Part shown: piece by piece, positions 1 to 8,369 of the stretch | Layout: each line of letters begins with the position of its first letter | Numbering within the stretch: the stretch's first letter is position 1 | Assembly (NCBI GenBank): GCA_026627065.1 | Contig: JAPNUO010000002.1 | Coordinates: 1-64,000, forward strand | Source of the DNA: Bacillota bacterium | Lineage (GTDB): Bacteria; Bacillota; Sulfobacillia; Sulfobacillales; Sulfobacillaceae | Direction of reading: 5' to 3' | Length of the DNA stretch: 64,000 nucleotides | Position numbers and translations under genes: made by a program | Notes under the pieces: model-generated | Told to the model about the DNA's origin: nothing | The model's database searches: none | The model's input: the letters and a program-made list of their open reading frames with translations, nothing else

Positions 1-533
<533 letters not shown>

Positions 534-669
534 TCGCGCTTGCACTCTCTCACTCTCGGGCGCGCGCCCGCGCCCAACGGATGATATAGTTTTCAAGGAC
601 CGACTGGCTCTTGCGCGACCGAGACCACCGATGCTCTCGTGTGGACTCGTTGCCGCAACAGCAACGGTT

Positions 670-698
670 ATGTTATCACCCTGGTTCACGCTTTGCAA
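670..698 (-). promoter_or_regulatory. Putative rRNA promoter and leader
   Basis: On the minus strand, TTGCAA (693-698) and TAACAT (670-675) are spaced by 17 nt, a reasonable -35/-10 pair. This would give a leader of roughly 125 nt before 16S. The leader contains 'ccttgaaaactatat' around 580-600, a sequence typical of Bacillota rRNA leaders and spacers where processing stems form. No gene lies between 534 and 749. Confidence 0.45.
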
Positions 699-749
699 GA
701 GAAAATTGTCGTCAAAGCACAGCAAATTCCCGGAAAAATCTCCAGGACT

Positions 750-2312
750 TTAGGGAGACAGGCGCTCGGCGACCGCCTTCATCTGCAAATACTGAAGAAG
801 ATAGTCGGGGCTTCCCGTCTTCGCGTCGGTGCCGGACATGTTAAACCCGCCAAAAGGATGAGCCCCCACGATGGCTCCGGTGCACTGCCGGTTGATGTAG
901 AGGTTCCCCACCTCAAACTCCAGCGCTGCTCGCTGGATGCGATCCCGCCGAGCGGAATATACCGAGCCGGTCAAGCCGTAATCGGTATCGTTCGCCACCG
1001 CCAGCGCCTCATCAAAATCGCGGACGCGAATAAACGCCAGCACGGGGCCAAAAATTTCCTCCTGCTCTATCTTGGACCCCGGGGCAACATCCGAAAAAAT
1101 CGTAGGCTCCAGAAAATATCCCGGCCGCTCCACTCGACGCCCTCCGGTAACGAGCGTCGCGTGCTGCTTCCCCCAACTGATATAGCCGAGAATTTTGTCC
1201 AACGCCCGATGGTCGATGACCGGACCGAGCTGATTTTCCCCGTCCTCCGGCGGGCCGATGCGCAGCGCCTCCGTAAGTTCCCGCACACGGGCCAGGACCT
1301 GGTCGTAGACGCTTTCCACCACAATGGCCCGGGAACATGCGGAGCATTTTTGCCCCTGAAACCCAAAGGCCGACACGACAATGCCTTGGGCCGCGGCCTC
1401 CAGGTTCGCGGTCTCATCCACGATGATGGCGTCCTTTCCCCCCATCTCCGCCACCACCCGTTTAATCCAGCGCTGACCCGGCTGCGGCTCGGCCGCCAGG
1501 CGATTGATGCGAAGCCCCACGTCGCGGGATCCGGTGAAGCTGATAAAGCGGGTGTGGGGATGTTGCACCAAGTAGTCGCCGATGCGTCCGCCATCGCCGG
1601 GCACAAAATTCAGCACGCCCGGCGGCAGCCCGGCGGCCTCCATGATCTCGACAAACAATGCGCCGAGCACGGGCGTGGGGCTGGCCGGTTTCAACAAAAC
1701 GGCATTGCCGGCCACTATTGCGGCGCTGGCCATGCCGGTCAAAATGGCCAGCGGAAAGTTCCACGGAGGAATGATGACCCCGACGCCCAAGGGTTGATAA
1801 AAGGCGACGTCATCCTCGTCGGGCAGAGGCACGAGCTCTACGGGATGGGCCAAGCGTTCCATTTGGCGGCCGTAGTACTCCAAAAAATCAATGGCCTCGG
1901 CAACGTCCGCATCGGCTTCCGCCCACGGCTTACCCGCTTCAAGAATTTCCCAGGCATCCAGCTCGAACCGGCGCTGCCGCATCAGGGCTGCCGCGCGGTA
2001 CAGCACCCGCGCCCGCTCGCTGGGGGCCACCCGCCGCCAGCGGTGATATGCCTCCCAGCCGGCATCTAGCGCGCGGTCAATGTGCTGCGGCTCGGCTTTG
2101 CCCACGCGTCCTACGACCTCGTCGGGCTGGCTCGGGTTCGTCGACAGAATCTCCTCGTCCGTGGCTATCCGTTTGCCGCCCACCACCAAGGGGTAATAGC
2201 GGCCCAAGCGCTGCCTCACCTCGCCCAAGGCGGTTTTCATCGCCGCGCGATGCGCCGGCACCCCAAAATCCAGCACCGCTTCATGCTGATACGGCTTGAC
2301 GGACATCGTCAT
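750..2312 (-). CDS. pruA: L-glutamate gamma-semialdehyde dehydrogenase (1-pyrroline-5-carboxylate dehydrogenase)
   Basis: The product is about 520 aa, the normal length of the RocA/PruA branch of aldehyde dehydrogenases. It oxidises glutamate semialdehyde, from proline or arginine breakdown, to glutamate using NAD in the cytoplasm. Visible marks are IIPPWNFP around residue 180, the FTGSRDVG nucleotide-binding segment near 260, the catalytic base Glu289 in VAEMGGKD and the nucleophile Cys323 in GQKCSACSR. The reading frame is open 56 codons further upstream, but that stretch is unlike the family. The ATG at 2312 (or the second ATG at 2306) follows GAAGGGCAGGG and fits the family N-terminus. 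No proline dehydrogenase or arginase is adjacent. It lies 67 nt downstream of a thioesterase gene on the same strand, so co-transcription is possible. Confidence 0.93.
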   Translation of the reverse strand: MTMSVKPYQHEAVLDFGVPAHRAAMKTALGEVRQRLGRYYPLVVGGKRIATDEEILSTNPSQPDEVVGRVGKAEPQHIDRALDAGWEAYHRWRRVAPSERARVLYRAAALMRQRRFELDAWEILEAGKPWAEADADVAEAIDFLEYYGRQMERLAHPVELVPLPDEDDVAFYQPLGVGVIIPPWNFPLAILTGMASAAIVAGNAVLLKPASPTPVLGALFVEIMEAAGLPPGVLNFVPGDGGRIGDYLVQHPHTRFISFTGSRDVGLRINRLAAEPQPGQRWIKRVVAEMGGKDAIIVDETANLEAAAQGIVVSAFGFQGQKCSACSRAIVVESVYDQVLARVRELTEALRIGPPEDGENQLGPVIDHRALDKILGYISWGKQHATLVTGGRRVERPGYFLEPTIFSDVAPGSKIEQEEIFGPVLAFIRVRDFDEALAVANDTDYGLTGSVYSARRDRIQRAALEFEVGNLYINRQCTGAIVGAHPFGGFNMSGTDAKTGSPDYLLQYLQMKAVAERLSP

Positions 2313-2379
2313 CCCTGCCCTTCGTCGTCTCCCCTGTTCTAAAGAAAGCCTGAGCCTATCCCGCCAAAAACATACCTGC

Positions 2380-2799
2380 TCAACTCCAGCGGCAAAATTG
2401 CTCAAAAATCTCCGGGAAGCGCCGGTCCAGGCGGCGCGCGCGGCCATCCACCACAAACGAATGCTCTGTGCGCCCCTCAATGGCCACCAGATCAGGGTTC
2501 TCGGGATGAAACACCTGGTAACGGAAAGCCGCGCGGGTTGGCGTCACCCACTCAAGCGCAATGTCGAGCTCAATGACGTCCCCCGGACGTAAGCTATGGT
2601 GGAAACTGGCTTCGGCCGTTTTGACCAGCATTTCCAAGCCTTGACCGCGAAGTACCTCATAATAGTCTAAGTCGTGTTCGCGAAGCCACTGAATGCGTCC
2701 TTCCGAAAACCAGTCGAAGACGCGCGCATGATAGATGATGCCTGCCGCGTCGCACTCCGCCCACCGTACCCAGCCGTGCCACCGAGAGGATCTGCCCAC
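2380..2799 (-). CDS. Acyl-CoA thioesterase, 4HBT (hot-dog fold, YbgC/FadM-like)
   Basis: A small hot-dog thioesterase that hydrolyses acyl-CoA or acyl-ACP thioesters in the cytoplasm. The family signature is visible near the N-terminus: RWAECDAAGIIYHARVFDW, with the catalytic Asp in the D-x-x-G-x-x-Y/H pattern, followed by the FFHHSLRPGD-like strand and a C-terminal region of the usual length. I favour a GTG start at 2799 (about 139 aa) because GGAAGG lies 10 nt upstream. An ATG at 2826 in the same frame has no ribosome site. The physiological substrate cannot be told from sequence. pruA follows 67 nt downstream on the same strand. Confidence 0.82.
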   Translation of the reverse strand: MGRSSRWHGWVRWAECDAAGIIYHARVFDWFSEGRIQWLREHDLDYYEVLRGQGLEMLVKTAEASFHHSLRPGDVIELDIALEWVTPTRAAFRYQVFHPENPDLVAIEGRTEHSFVVDGRARRLDRRFPEIFEQFCRWS

Positions 2800-2846
2800 A
2801 CCCTTCCGCCCTTCCTTACCATGCATTCCATAATACCCAATGATAA

Positions 2847-2868
2847 CAAAAAAACCGCCTCACGGCGG
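2847..2868 (-). terminator. Rho-independent terminator after tRNA-Glu
   Basis: On the minus strand, CCGCC-tgag-GGCGG is followed by a run of seven T. It lies directly after the tRNA-Glu 3' end and before the thioesterase gene, so it ends the tRNA-Gln/tRNA-Glu transcript. Confidence 0.8.
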
Positions 2869-2884
2869 AATGCTCATACTTTAG

Positions 2885-2960
2885 TGGTAGCCCCAAGCGG
2901 ATTCGAACCGCTGTTTCCGGAATGAGGGTCCGGCGTCCTAGGCCTCTAGACTATGGGGCC
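2885..2960 (-). tRNA. tRNA-Glu (anticodon CTC)
   Basis: Starts GGCCCCATAGTCTAGAGG and folds into a full cloverleaf. The anticodon stem CCGGA/TCCGG encloses loop CCCTCAT, giving anticodon CTC. The T arm has GGTTCGAATCC. Discriminator A and CCA are encoded in the DNA. It reads GAG codons. Confidence 0.93.
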
Positions 2961-2963
2961 ATT

Positions 2964-3037
2964 TGGCTGGGGGACCAGGATTCGAACCTGGGCGAGATGA
3001 TCCAGAGTCACCTATGCTACCGCTACATCATCCCCCA
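2964..3037 (-). tRNA. tRNA-Gln (anticodon CTG)
   Basis: Starts TGGGGGATGATGTAGCGG, typical for bacterial tRNA-Gln. The anticodon stem GGTGA/TCATC encloses loop CTCTGGA, giving anticodon CTG. The T arm has GGTTCGAATCC, and CCA is encoded. It lies 3 nt upstream of tRNA-Glu in the same transcript. Confidence 0.93.
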
Positions 3038-3088
3038 ACAAGCATCACCCATTATAACGACTTCGTTTTTAAGATTCAAGAGTCCGCG

Positions 3089-3255
3089 GGCTCTACGTCA
3101 ATGATTGTGGGATCGCCGTCCAGGGCAGGAAGCCTAAAAACCTCTGGCGCCGATAGCGGTCCCGATTGCGAAATCCGTAGCTGAGCCGTTTAGTTGCTTG
3201 ATTTTGGTGTGATCACCTTCGATGAGGCCATGGGTCTAGCGCTGGCCCGCGCGTC
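3089..3255 (-). mobile_element. ISL3-family remnant: 3' end with right inverted repeat
   Basis: Reverse-complemented, this stretch matches base by base, with scattered changes, the 3' end of the ISL3-type element at 60568-61928. It covers the transposase C-terminus (the HTKI and RNRDRYRRQRF segments) and the terminal repeat 3089-3113 'ggctctacgtcaatgattg...'. The reading frame is broken. The matching left half lies at about 5240-5576 in the same orientation, so this may be one element split by inserted DNA. The part from about 3256 to 3381 has an open frame of 63 codons, but I recognise nothing in it. Confidence 0.7.
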
Positions 3256-3381
3256 GGGTGCAGGCCGCCCGCTGGCTGCCCTGGTCTGCTTCGTGACGAT
3301 TCGGGGCTGGCTTCAGCCGATCGTGCTGACGCGCTATCGATGCTGCACCCCGAAGGGGAAGCGTCGGCTCATTATCGTGCC

Positions 3382-3670
3382 TTAAGCGGGAGCGCCCCTG
3401 CGAAGCCGACGCACCTCGGCTATCGGTTCAGCCCGGGCCGCGTCGCGCTCCTCGCGCCGGATGCCGATGTACGCCAGAGTCGTGCCGGGGCTGCTGTGTG
3501 TGATTGAGGAACTGCCGAATAATCGTCCGCTTGATGGGCATGGTAGCCAAAGGTTTTGCGGAGCGTGTGGGTGTCGTTGGGATCGGTCATACCCGCCGCT
3601 CACGCCGCGTCGCGGAGAATCTGCCACACCTGCCCGCGTTGCAGCGGCCGGCCGTGGTTGCAGCATGGAT
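3382..3670 (-). pseudogene. Tyrosine recombinase (integrase) remnant, copy A
   Basis: The minus strand carries a decayed catalytic C-terminus of a XerC/D-type integrase. Recognisable pieces are the LRKTFGYHA-like arginine box and the SSPGTTLAYIGIRREER segment carrying the nucleophile tyrosine. They lie in different frames, so the gene cannot be active. It is clearly homologous along its length to copy B at 4334-4800, in the same orientation. The two copies flank the MazF module as direct repeats. Confidence 0.68.
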
Positions 3671-3810
3671 AGCGCGAATTGACCGGTCGCACGGCCACAT
3701 TGACTGCCAGCACTTTCTTAGTTGTCGGGCTCACGGGATCCATCGCCGCCATTGCGGTATACTAAGGGAACGAAGCATCTGGCCATACCCGTGAGGAAAG
3801 GTGTGAGAGA

Positions 3811-3999
3811 ATGTCCGCCAGCCTCGACCGCATCATCGAAGAAATCGTTGCGCTATCGGAAGCTGATAAAGCGCGCCTGCTCCGACGACTGCGTGAAGTG
3901 CTTCCGCTGGATTCCGAAGATTGGGCCTGGCTCAAGCTAGCTGAGGCGGCTTTTAATTTCTGGGACAACGAAAGCGATGCCGATTACGACCATTTATGA
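3811..3999 (+). CDS. Putative antitoxin of MazF-type module
   Basis: A 62-aa acidic protein with an amphipathic helical N-terminus (RIIEEIVALSEADKARLLRRL) and a Trp-rich acidic tail (DWAWLKLAEAAFNFWDN). GGAAAGG lies upstream of the ATG. It overlaps the toxin gene by 23 nt in another frame, the classic arrangement for translational coupling of an antitoxin to its toxin. It does not look like MazE or another antitoxin family I can name, so the assignment rests on position, size, acidity and overlap. It would bind the toxin and probably autorepress the pair. Confidence 0.68.
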   Translation: MSASLDRIIEEIVALSEADKARLLRRLREVLPLDSEDWAWLKLAEAAFNFWDNESDADYDHL

Positions 4000-4330
4000 T
4001 CCGGGTTCGGTGGTGCTTATACCCTTTCCCTTTACTTCGCTGAACGCCGCGAAGAAGCGACCGGCGGTCGTCATGAGCCGTCGGTCTTATCAGGCAGCAA
4101 CCCACGATATTATCCTCGCGGCGGTGACCAGTCAACGTCATGAAGGTCCAGGGGACGTGGCGTTGCGTCATTGGTCTGAGGCCGGATTGCTCAAACCGTC
4201 ATACCTTCGTGCTGGCAAACTGGTCACCGTTCACGAATCGCTCATCTTAAAAAAACTCGGACAACTGACTCCGGATGACTGGTACGGCGTACTAGAGCAG
4301 TTGCGACAGGTGTTGGCTGATGAACCCTAG
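3977..4330 (+). CDS. MazF/PemK-family endoribonuclease toxin
   Basis: A 117-aa protein of normal MazF length. Family marks are the N-terminal GSVVLIPFPFTSL strand, the KKRPAVVMSRRSY segment (the R-P-A-V-V motif of PemK/MazF), a central strand with TSQRHEGPGDVAL, and a C-terminal half with LRAGKLVTVHESLI. Members cleave single-stranded mRNA in the cytoplasm and are neutralised by the upstream antitoxin. The ATG lies inside the antitoxin gene. Both flanks are decayed integrase copies, so the module was probably carried in by a mobile element and may have kept this segment from being lost. Confidence 0.82.
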   Translation: MPITTIYDPGSVVLIPFPFTSLNAAKKRPAVVMSRRSYQAATHDIILAAVTSQRHEGPGDVALRHWSEAGLLKPSYLRAGKLVTVHESLILKKLGQLTPDDWYGVLEQLRQVLADEP

Positions 4331-4333
4331 ACC

Positions 4334-4800
4334 TCACGCTTCCGCCCCTACAAATGCAACCCCACCGCATTGCGCTCTTCCCGCCGAACCCCGATGTAGG
4401 CTAAGGGTCGTGCCGGGACTGCTGTGATTTAAAATTTGCTGAATGGCCGACAGGTCGACGCCGGCTTGATAGGCATGGTAGCCGAACGCCTTGCGGAGCG
4501 CGTGGGTACGATGGGATCGGTCACCCCGCCCCCGCGCGCCGCGTCGCGGCGAATCTGCCGCGCCTGCCCGCGCTGTAGCGGCCGACCGTGTTTGCTCGAC
4601 GAAAAGAGCGGCTCCGTCGGCTGAGCGCCCGGCCGGGTGGCCAGATAGGCGGCCAGGGCCTTCTTGGTGCTGGCGCTGAGAGGAAAGTCTGTCGGCTTGG
4701 CGGTCTTCTGTTCGACCAAGCCGCCACTTGGTCGGCGATTCGCGCACGTCGCCAACGCGCAGGGTCAAGACGTCGCCAATCCACAACCCGCTGTTAACGC
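4334..4800 (-). pseudogene. Tyrosine recombinase (integrase) remnant, copy B
   Basis: Minus-strand fragments in two frames together give most of a XerC/D-type catalytic domain. The order is DVLTLRVGDV, EQKTAKPTDFPLS, THALRKAFGYHAYQAGVD (arginine box), IQQILNHSSPGTT (histidine box) and the tyrosine region. At least one frameshift separates the first half from the second, and the end is also shifted. No N-terminal DNA-binding domain is left. It is a direct repeat of copy A at 3382-3670. Confidence 0.75.
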
Positions 4801-4874
4801 CCAGTGCATGCTAGTCTATTTAATGAGCGTCCCGAATCCGGGATGGGAGAGAATCAGGAATGAGGTGAGAACCG

Positions 4875-5125
4875 ATGGGGCGACGGCATGCTGTGGCGTT
4901 TAAGGAGCAAGCGGTGTGCTGGGTTCGGGAAGGCCACCGCAACGTGGCTTCTGTCGCGCATGAATTGGGCGTGCCTAAAAATCCCCGGCATGACTGTGTG
5001 CACGCGTGGGACAAGCACCCGGAGCCACCGTTTGTCGGTTCGGGGCGGTTGCGCCCGGCCGAGCAAGCCGCGCGCGATTTAGAGCGCCGGATTCGCGATT
5101 TAGAAGAGGAGCGCGCGATCCTAAA
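4875..5125 (+). pseudogene. IS3-family transposase OrfA, truncated
   Basis: Begins with ATG after a GAGGTGAGA ribosome site and reads MGRRHAVAFKEQAVCW, then VASVAHELGV (helix-turn-helix) and a basic leucine-zipper-like part ERRIRDLEEERAILKN. This is the usual plan of IS3 OrfA. After the ILKN point the frame runs into unrelated sequence, so OrfA is cut near its normal end. No OrfB follows. The open frame continues to 5165, but that tail is not OrfA-like. Confidence 0.72.
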
Positions 5126-5169
5126 AAATCGAGGCGCCTCGTCGCCACGGCCGGAAGTCACATGAGCGT

Positions 5170-5576
5170 TCATTCCTGCACACCGCTCCCCCTGCCGAAT
5201 CACGACGCGGTGTCAAGTCTTGCCTGTCTCGCGGAGCGGCTACGATCCGTGGCGGCGGCCGCACCCCGATCCAGAGACGGGACACGGCGCATGCGGGCCA
5301 GGTCCCCTGCCGTTGCAGCCGGGTCGTCCCGCAGTGCGCACACTGCGCCGGACGCGGCGCGTCCACGGTGACCCGCCAGCCTTGCGTGGTTTCCTCCATG
5401 CCGACCCCCTCCCAGCAATCCAGCGTCAGTAGGATTGTGATCCTGTTGCCTCTTCCTGCTGCCGGTGACCCTTTTTAGGCGGGGCGATATGCGCTGCTCC
5501 TCGATCTCACCCGGCGTCACTCAGGTCTTCCGTCAGCCCTCGCGTCGCGGAATCCCACAGGTTTTATCATAGAGCC
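5170..5576 (-). mobile_element. ISL3-family remnant: 5' end with left inverted repeat
   Basis: On the minus strand this begins with a 25-bp terminal repeat (5552-5576) identical to the left end of the ISL3 element at 60568. It continues with the start of the transposase (TTQGWRVTVDAPRPAQC, then the CxxC zinc-binding pair). Similarity to the other copy ends near 5240 and coding is broken there. The missing 3' half probably lies at 3089-3255. No target duplication is visible between the two outer flanks. Confidence 0.72.
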
Positions 5577-5652
5577 CGATTTCATTTGACCGAAGAAAAG
5601 AGAGGCATGATAATTAGTGTAGTCATGTGGCTAAGTCTTGGGGGCAACTAGC

Positions 5653-5877
5653 GTGCCGCGGATTGTCAATGTGCATGAGGCAAAGACTCATCTATCAAAG
5701 CTTCTAGATGAGGTCCAGTACGGGGACGAGATTATCGTAGCGAAAAACGGTAAACCGTATGCCAAACTCGTGCGCATTGGGGCTCGCCCCAAGAGGGAAT
5801 TAGGTTTTCTGAGGCTGAAAGTGCCGGACACGTTTTTTGATCCTTTGCCGGACGAGGAACTCAATGCATGGGAGTAA
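5653..5877 (+). CDS. Phd/YefM-family antitoxin
   Basis: A 74-aa protein with the Phd/YefM signature: IVNVHEAKTHLSKLLDEV, GDEIIVAKNGKPYAKLV, then a C-terminal tail with DTFFDPLPDEELNAWE that would wrap the toxin. I chose the GTG at 5653 because GGGGG lies 8 nt upstream. The frame opens at a TTG at 5638, which lacks a ribosome site. It overlaps the vapC start by 10 nt. Such antitoxins bind the PIN toxin and the shared promoter. Its partner is broken, so it may now be a solitary antitoxin. Confidence 0.88.
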   Translation: MPRIVNVHEAKTHLSKLLDEVQYGDEIIVAKNGKPYAKLVRIGARPKRELGFLRLKVPDTFFDPLPDEELNAWE

Positions 5878-6260
5878 GGGTACTACTCGATACGCCCGTG
5901 TTCCTTTAGGCGGTAGCTCAACCCGAAAAGTTGTCCCGCACCTCGCGGACCTTGCTGGAGGACGACGCCACCACAGTATTCGTATCCAGTGCCACCGCAT
6001 GGGAAATTGCCGCCAAGTTCAGGCGGGGCAGGTTTCCCGAAGCCGAAGCTCTCCTCCGCGACTATCATGCTAGTCTCAGAAAACTTCTGGCGGAAGAGCT
6101 GCCCGTCTTGTCCAAGCACGCGGTAAAGGCCGGGCTTTTTAGCTTAGCCCACCGCGGTCCTTTCGACAGAATGTTGGCTGCCCAGGCCCTGATGGAGGGG
6201 CTGCCATTAATCACCAGGGATCCCGTATTTCGAGACTTTAAAGTGACGGTCATCTGGTGA
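5868..6260 (+). pseudogene. VapC-type PIN-domain toxin, in-frame amber stop
   Basis: The ATG at 5868 opens a PIN domain reading VRVLLDTPVFL, then a TAG stop at codon 14 (5907-5909), then AVAQPEKLS and the rest of the domain without another stop. The rest includes FVSSATAWEIAAKFRRG, GLFSLAHRGPFDRMLAAQA and ITRDPVFRDF, which supply the conserved acidic residues of the C-terminal half. In related PIN toxins this position is Trp (LLDTHVFLW), one base away from TAG. The usual His after DT is also Pro. A TTG at 5931 could restart translation, but the first catalytic Asp would be lost. Most likely an inactivated RNase toxin. Confidence 0.82.
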
Positions 6261-6574
6261 GGAACTCACATTATTTTTTATTTTGCATTCAATCCGTGTC
6301 GCTGATTCGGGACAACTTATGGAACGAGGCGCGTTCAAAGGGTGGGGCCGACCCAAAGCCCTGGAGGCGCTTCCGGAAGACCGCGCCCGGCCGAAGACGG
6401 CATCCATGCATTCGGCCAGCGTTGACCACGCCCCTCGCTGAAATAGCTAGAGGGCGGCCCACTGCGAATCCCCGCTGCTTCCTGCATCCAGACTGATAGA
6501 GCCCCCAACTCCCCTGGTGAAAGACGTCTTGAGTGAAATTCGGGAACAACGTAGACTATATGATAGAAGGGAGT
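6261..6574 (+). promoter_or_regulatory. Gene-free stretch ending in the htpX promoter
   Basis: I see no gene in 6261-6528. At 6529-6534 TTGAGT is followed after 17 nt by TAGACT (6552-6557), a fair sigma-A promoter for htpX. The 5' leader would be only about 15-20 nt. Confidence 0.45.
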
Positions 6575-6583
6575 ATGACGACA

Positions 6584-7504
6584 ATGGCAAAATCCTCTCG
6601 GCCGTGGTATGGTCGCGATGTCGGCTTGTCGTTCCGAATGGGGCTCACGATGTTTTTGTTGTTCGCCCTGTATGCGGCCTTCGTGCTGGTGTTGCTGTCG
6701 GCGCAGGTGCCGCTCCCGACGTTAATTACGATTCTGGTGCTGGTGGCCCTCTCTCAGGTGCTCCTGTCCGATCAAATTGTGTTGTGGGCCAGTGGTGCCC
6801 GCATCCTACGGCCCGAAGAAGCGCCTGAGCTACACCGCATCCTTGCGCGGCTTGCCCAACTGGCGGACTTGCCAACCCCCAAACTCGCGTGGATCAACAC
6901 CCGACTGCCCAACGCGTTCGCCATTGGGAAGAATCCCAAGTCGGCAGTCATCGCGGTCACGCGAGGGTTAGTCGAGCGGTTGGACGCCAGCGAGCTGGAA
7001 GCTGTCCTGGCCCACGAGCTCACGCATATCAAAAATCGCGATGTGACCGTGCTGAGCCTCGCCAGCTTCTTTGCCATGGTAGCCGCCTTTATTGTCCAAC
7101 AATTTTTCTTCGTGGGTCTCAGCATGGAAGGCGACCGACGCCAAGGCCGGGGCGGTGGCGGCGGCCAAGCCATCATTTTAGTGTGGCTGGCGTCTTTGGT
7201 GGTGTGGGCAATTAGCTATGTGCTGATTCGCACCCTCTCGCGGTACCGCGAATACGCGGCGGACCGCGGCTCCGCCATTCTCACCGGGCACCCCGGGTAC
7301 CTCGCAAGCGCCTTGCAAAAAATTCAAGCCGGCGTGCGTCAAACCCCGTCGCGCGACTTGCGCCAAGTGGAGTCGATGAGCGCCTTTTTCATCTTCCCCG
7401 CCGTGCGCAAGGACAGCGTGATGGAAATTTTTGCGACCCATCCCACGCTAGAACACCGCATCCAGCGGCTAGAAAAACTGCAGCAGCAGATGGAAAAGAA
7501 GTAG
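6584..7504 (+). CDS. htpX: HtpX-like membrane zinc metalloprotease (M48)
   Basis: A 306-aa integral membrane protease that degrades damaged or misfolded membrane proteins. It has two N-terminal transmembrane segments (about residues 15-65), the zinc site HELTHIKNRD near residue 144, two more hydrophobic segments interrupted by a glycine-rich GRGGGGGQ loop, and the third-ligand region REYAADRGSAILTG. The C-terminus has the THPTLEHRIQRLEKL tail of the family. The start is ambiguous between ATG 6575 and ATG 6584; I prefer 6584 because GGGAG then sits about 10 nt upstream. It is followed 40 nt later by pspAB, an association also known in Actinobacteria, which points to envelope-stress control. 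Confidence 0.92.
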   Translation: MAKSSRPWYGRDVGLSFRMGLTMFLLFALYAAFVLVLLSAQVPLPTLITILVLVALSQVLLSDQIVLWASGARILRPEEAPELHRILARLAQLADLPTPKLAWINTRLPNAFAIGKNPKSAVIAVTRGLVERLDASELEAVLAHELTHIKNRDVTVLSLASFFAMVAAFIVQQFFFVGLSMEGDRRQGRGGGGGQAIILVWLASLVVWAISYVLIRTLSRYREYAADRGSAILTGHPGYLASALQKIQAGVRQTPSRDLRQVESMSAFFIFPAVRKDSVMEIFATHPTLEHRIQRLEKLQQQMEKK

Positions 7505-7544
7505 GAGTACAATTTGACGGCGCGGAAACGCAAAGGAGGCGCCC

Positions 7545-8099
7545 ATGGGGTTATTTGATGCATTGTTTGGCCGAACCAAACTGCCCGCAGGAAAGACCGA
7601 TGCGCTATTCGCCTTGTCAACGGCAGCCCTGGATATTGAAACCCGCCTCAACAGCAGCTATGGCGGCAAGGCGGCCATTGTTCTCAGAGCGGTAGACAAC
7701 TCCGAATACGACGCCATTAGCAAGGACGTCCATGACTTGCTCAACCTGGGCGGCGGGGATTTTCGCGCCACGGTCTCCATGCATCAAGACGACATGGGCT
7801 TTCAGTGGATCATCCTTGAGGGACCGGATCTCGAAGACGCCATTAACGGGCTCCACATGACCGCCGACTTGATCAAACAAGCCGGATTTGCCGACAGCCT
7901 CCTGGCCGCCATGTTTCGCTTTGGCGACTGGTACCTCATCTATAGTTACCGCCGGGCCACCTTTTACCCCTTTGTCCCGACCGGCCGCTCGTCGCGCCAG
8001 GAAAGCCGCGAGTTTCGGATCCGGCAAACCCTGGCCAATGCCCTGCCCATGGAAAAGGACCCCGAGCGTTGGTACCCGCTCTGGGATCCTCCCATCTAG
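7545..8099 (+). CDS. pspAB: PspA-associated protein PspAB
   Basis: 184 aa with the PspAB start MGLFDALFGRTK, a KTDALFALSTAALDIETRL segment and a C-terminal RWYPLWDPPI. Proteins of this family occur next to pspA and htpX in Gram-positive and archaeal genomes. They are thought to take part in the phage-shock/envelope-stress response, but their biochemical role is unknown. A strong AAAGGAGG ribosome site precedes the ATG. It ends 6 nt before pspAA on the opposite strand, so the two operons converge here: htpX-pspAB on plus and pspA-pspAA on minus. Confidence 0.85.
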   Translation: MGLFDALFGRTKLPAGKTDALFALSTAALDIETRLNSSYGGKAAIVLRAVDNSEYDAISKDVHDLLNLGGGDFRATVSMHQDDMGFQWIILEGPDLEDAINGLHMTADLIKQAGFADSLLAAMFRFGDWYLIYSYRRATFYPFVPTGRSSRQESREFRIRQTLANALPMEKDPERWYPLWDPPI

Positions 8100-8105
8100 T
8101 TCCCG

Positions 8106-8369
8106 TTAGGCCGGATCGTGGAAGAGTTTTTTGGCTTCGTCCAAGGTGGTGTCTGGTGCGGGCAAAATTAAGTCAGATTCCGTCAGGTGCTCCGCGTGAA
8201 GGGCCTCGCCGCTCCGCACCAGCGTGGCCACCTCATGCAACAAACGCTGGAACCGCTCGGCGTCGTCCAGTGTCAGCGCCTCCATCAACTCATCGTCCAG
8301 CCGCTTAATTGCTTCAAGCGTCTCGCCATCCACCCGGTATTGTCCTTCGGACAAAATGCGCACAATCAT
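8106..8369 (-). CDS. pspAA: PspA-associated protein PspAA
   Basis: 87 aa starting MIVRILSEGQYRV, then an acidic helical part (LDDELMEALTLDDAERF) and a C-terminal LILPAPDTTLDEAKKLF. This matches the PspAA family, small proteins encoded directly after pspA. The start codon overlaps the pspA stop (ATGA, 8366-8369), indicating translational coupling. It likely modulates PspA assembly at the membrane; the exact mechanism is not established. Confidence 0.85.
   Translation of the reverse strand: MIVRILSEGQYRVDGETLEAIKRLDDELMEALTLDDAERFQRLLHEVATLVRSGEALHAEHLTESDLILPAPDTTLDEAKKLFHDPA

Noticed and set aside
639-2069. 476-codon plus-strand frame opposite pruA
   Set aside because: It is the antisense shadow of pruA: high GC gives long opposite frames, there is no ribosome site, and the sequence has no domain-like character.
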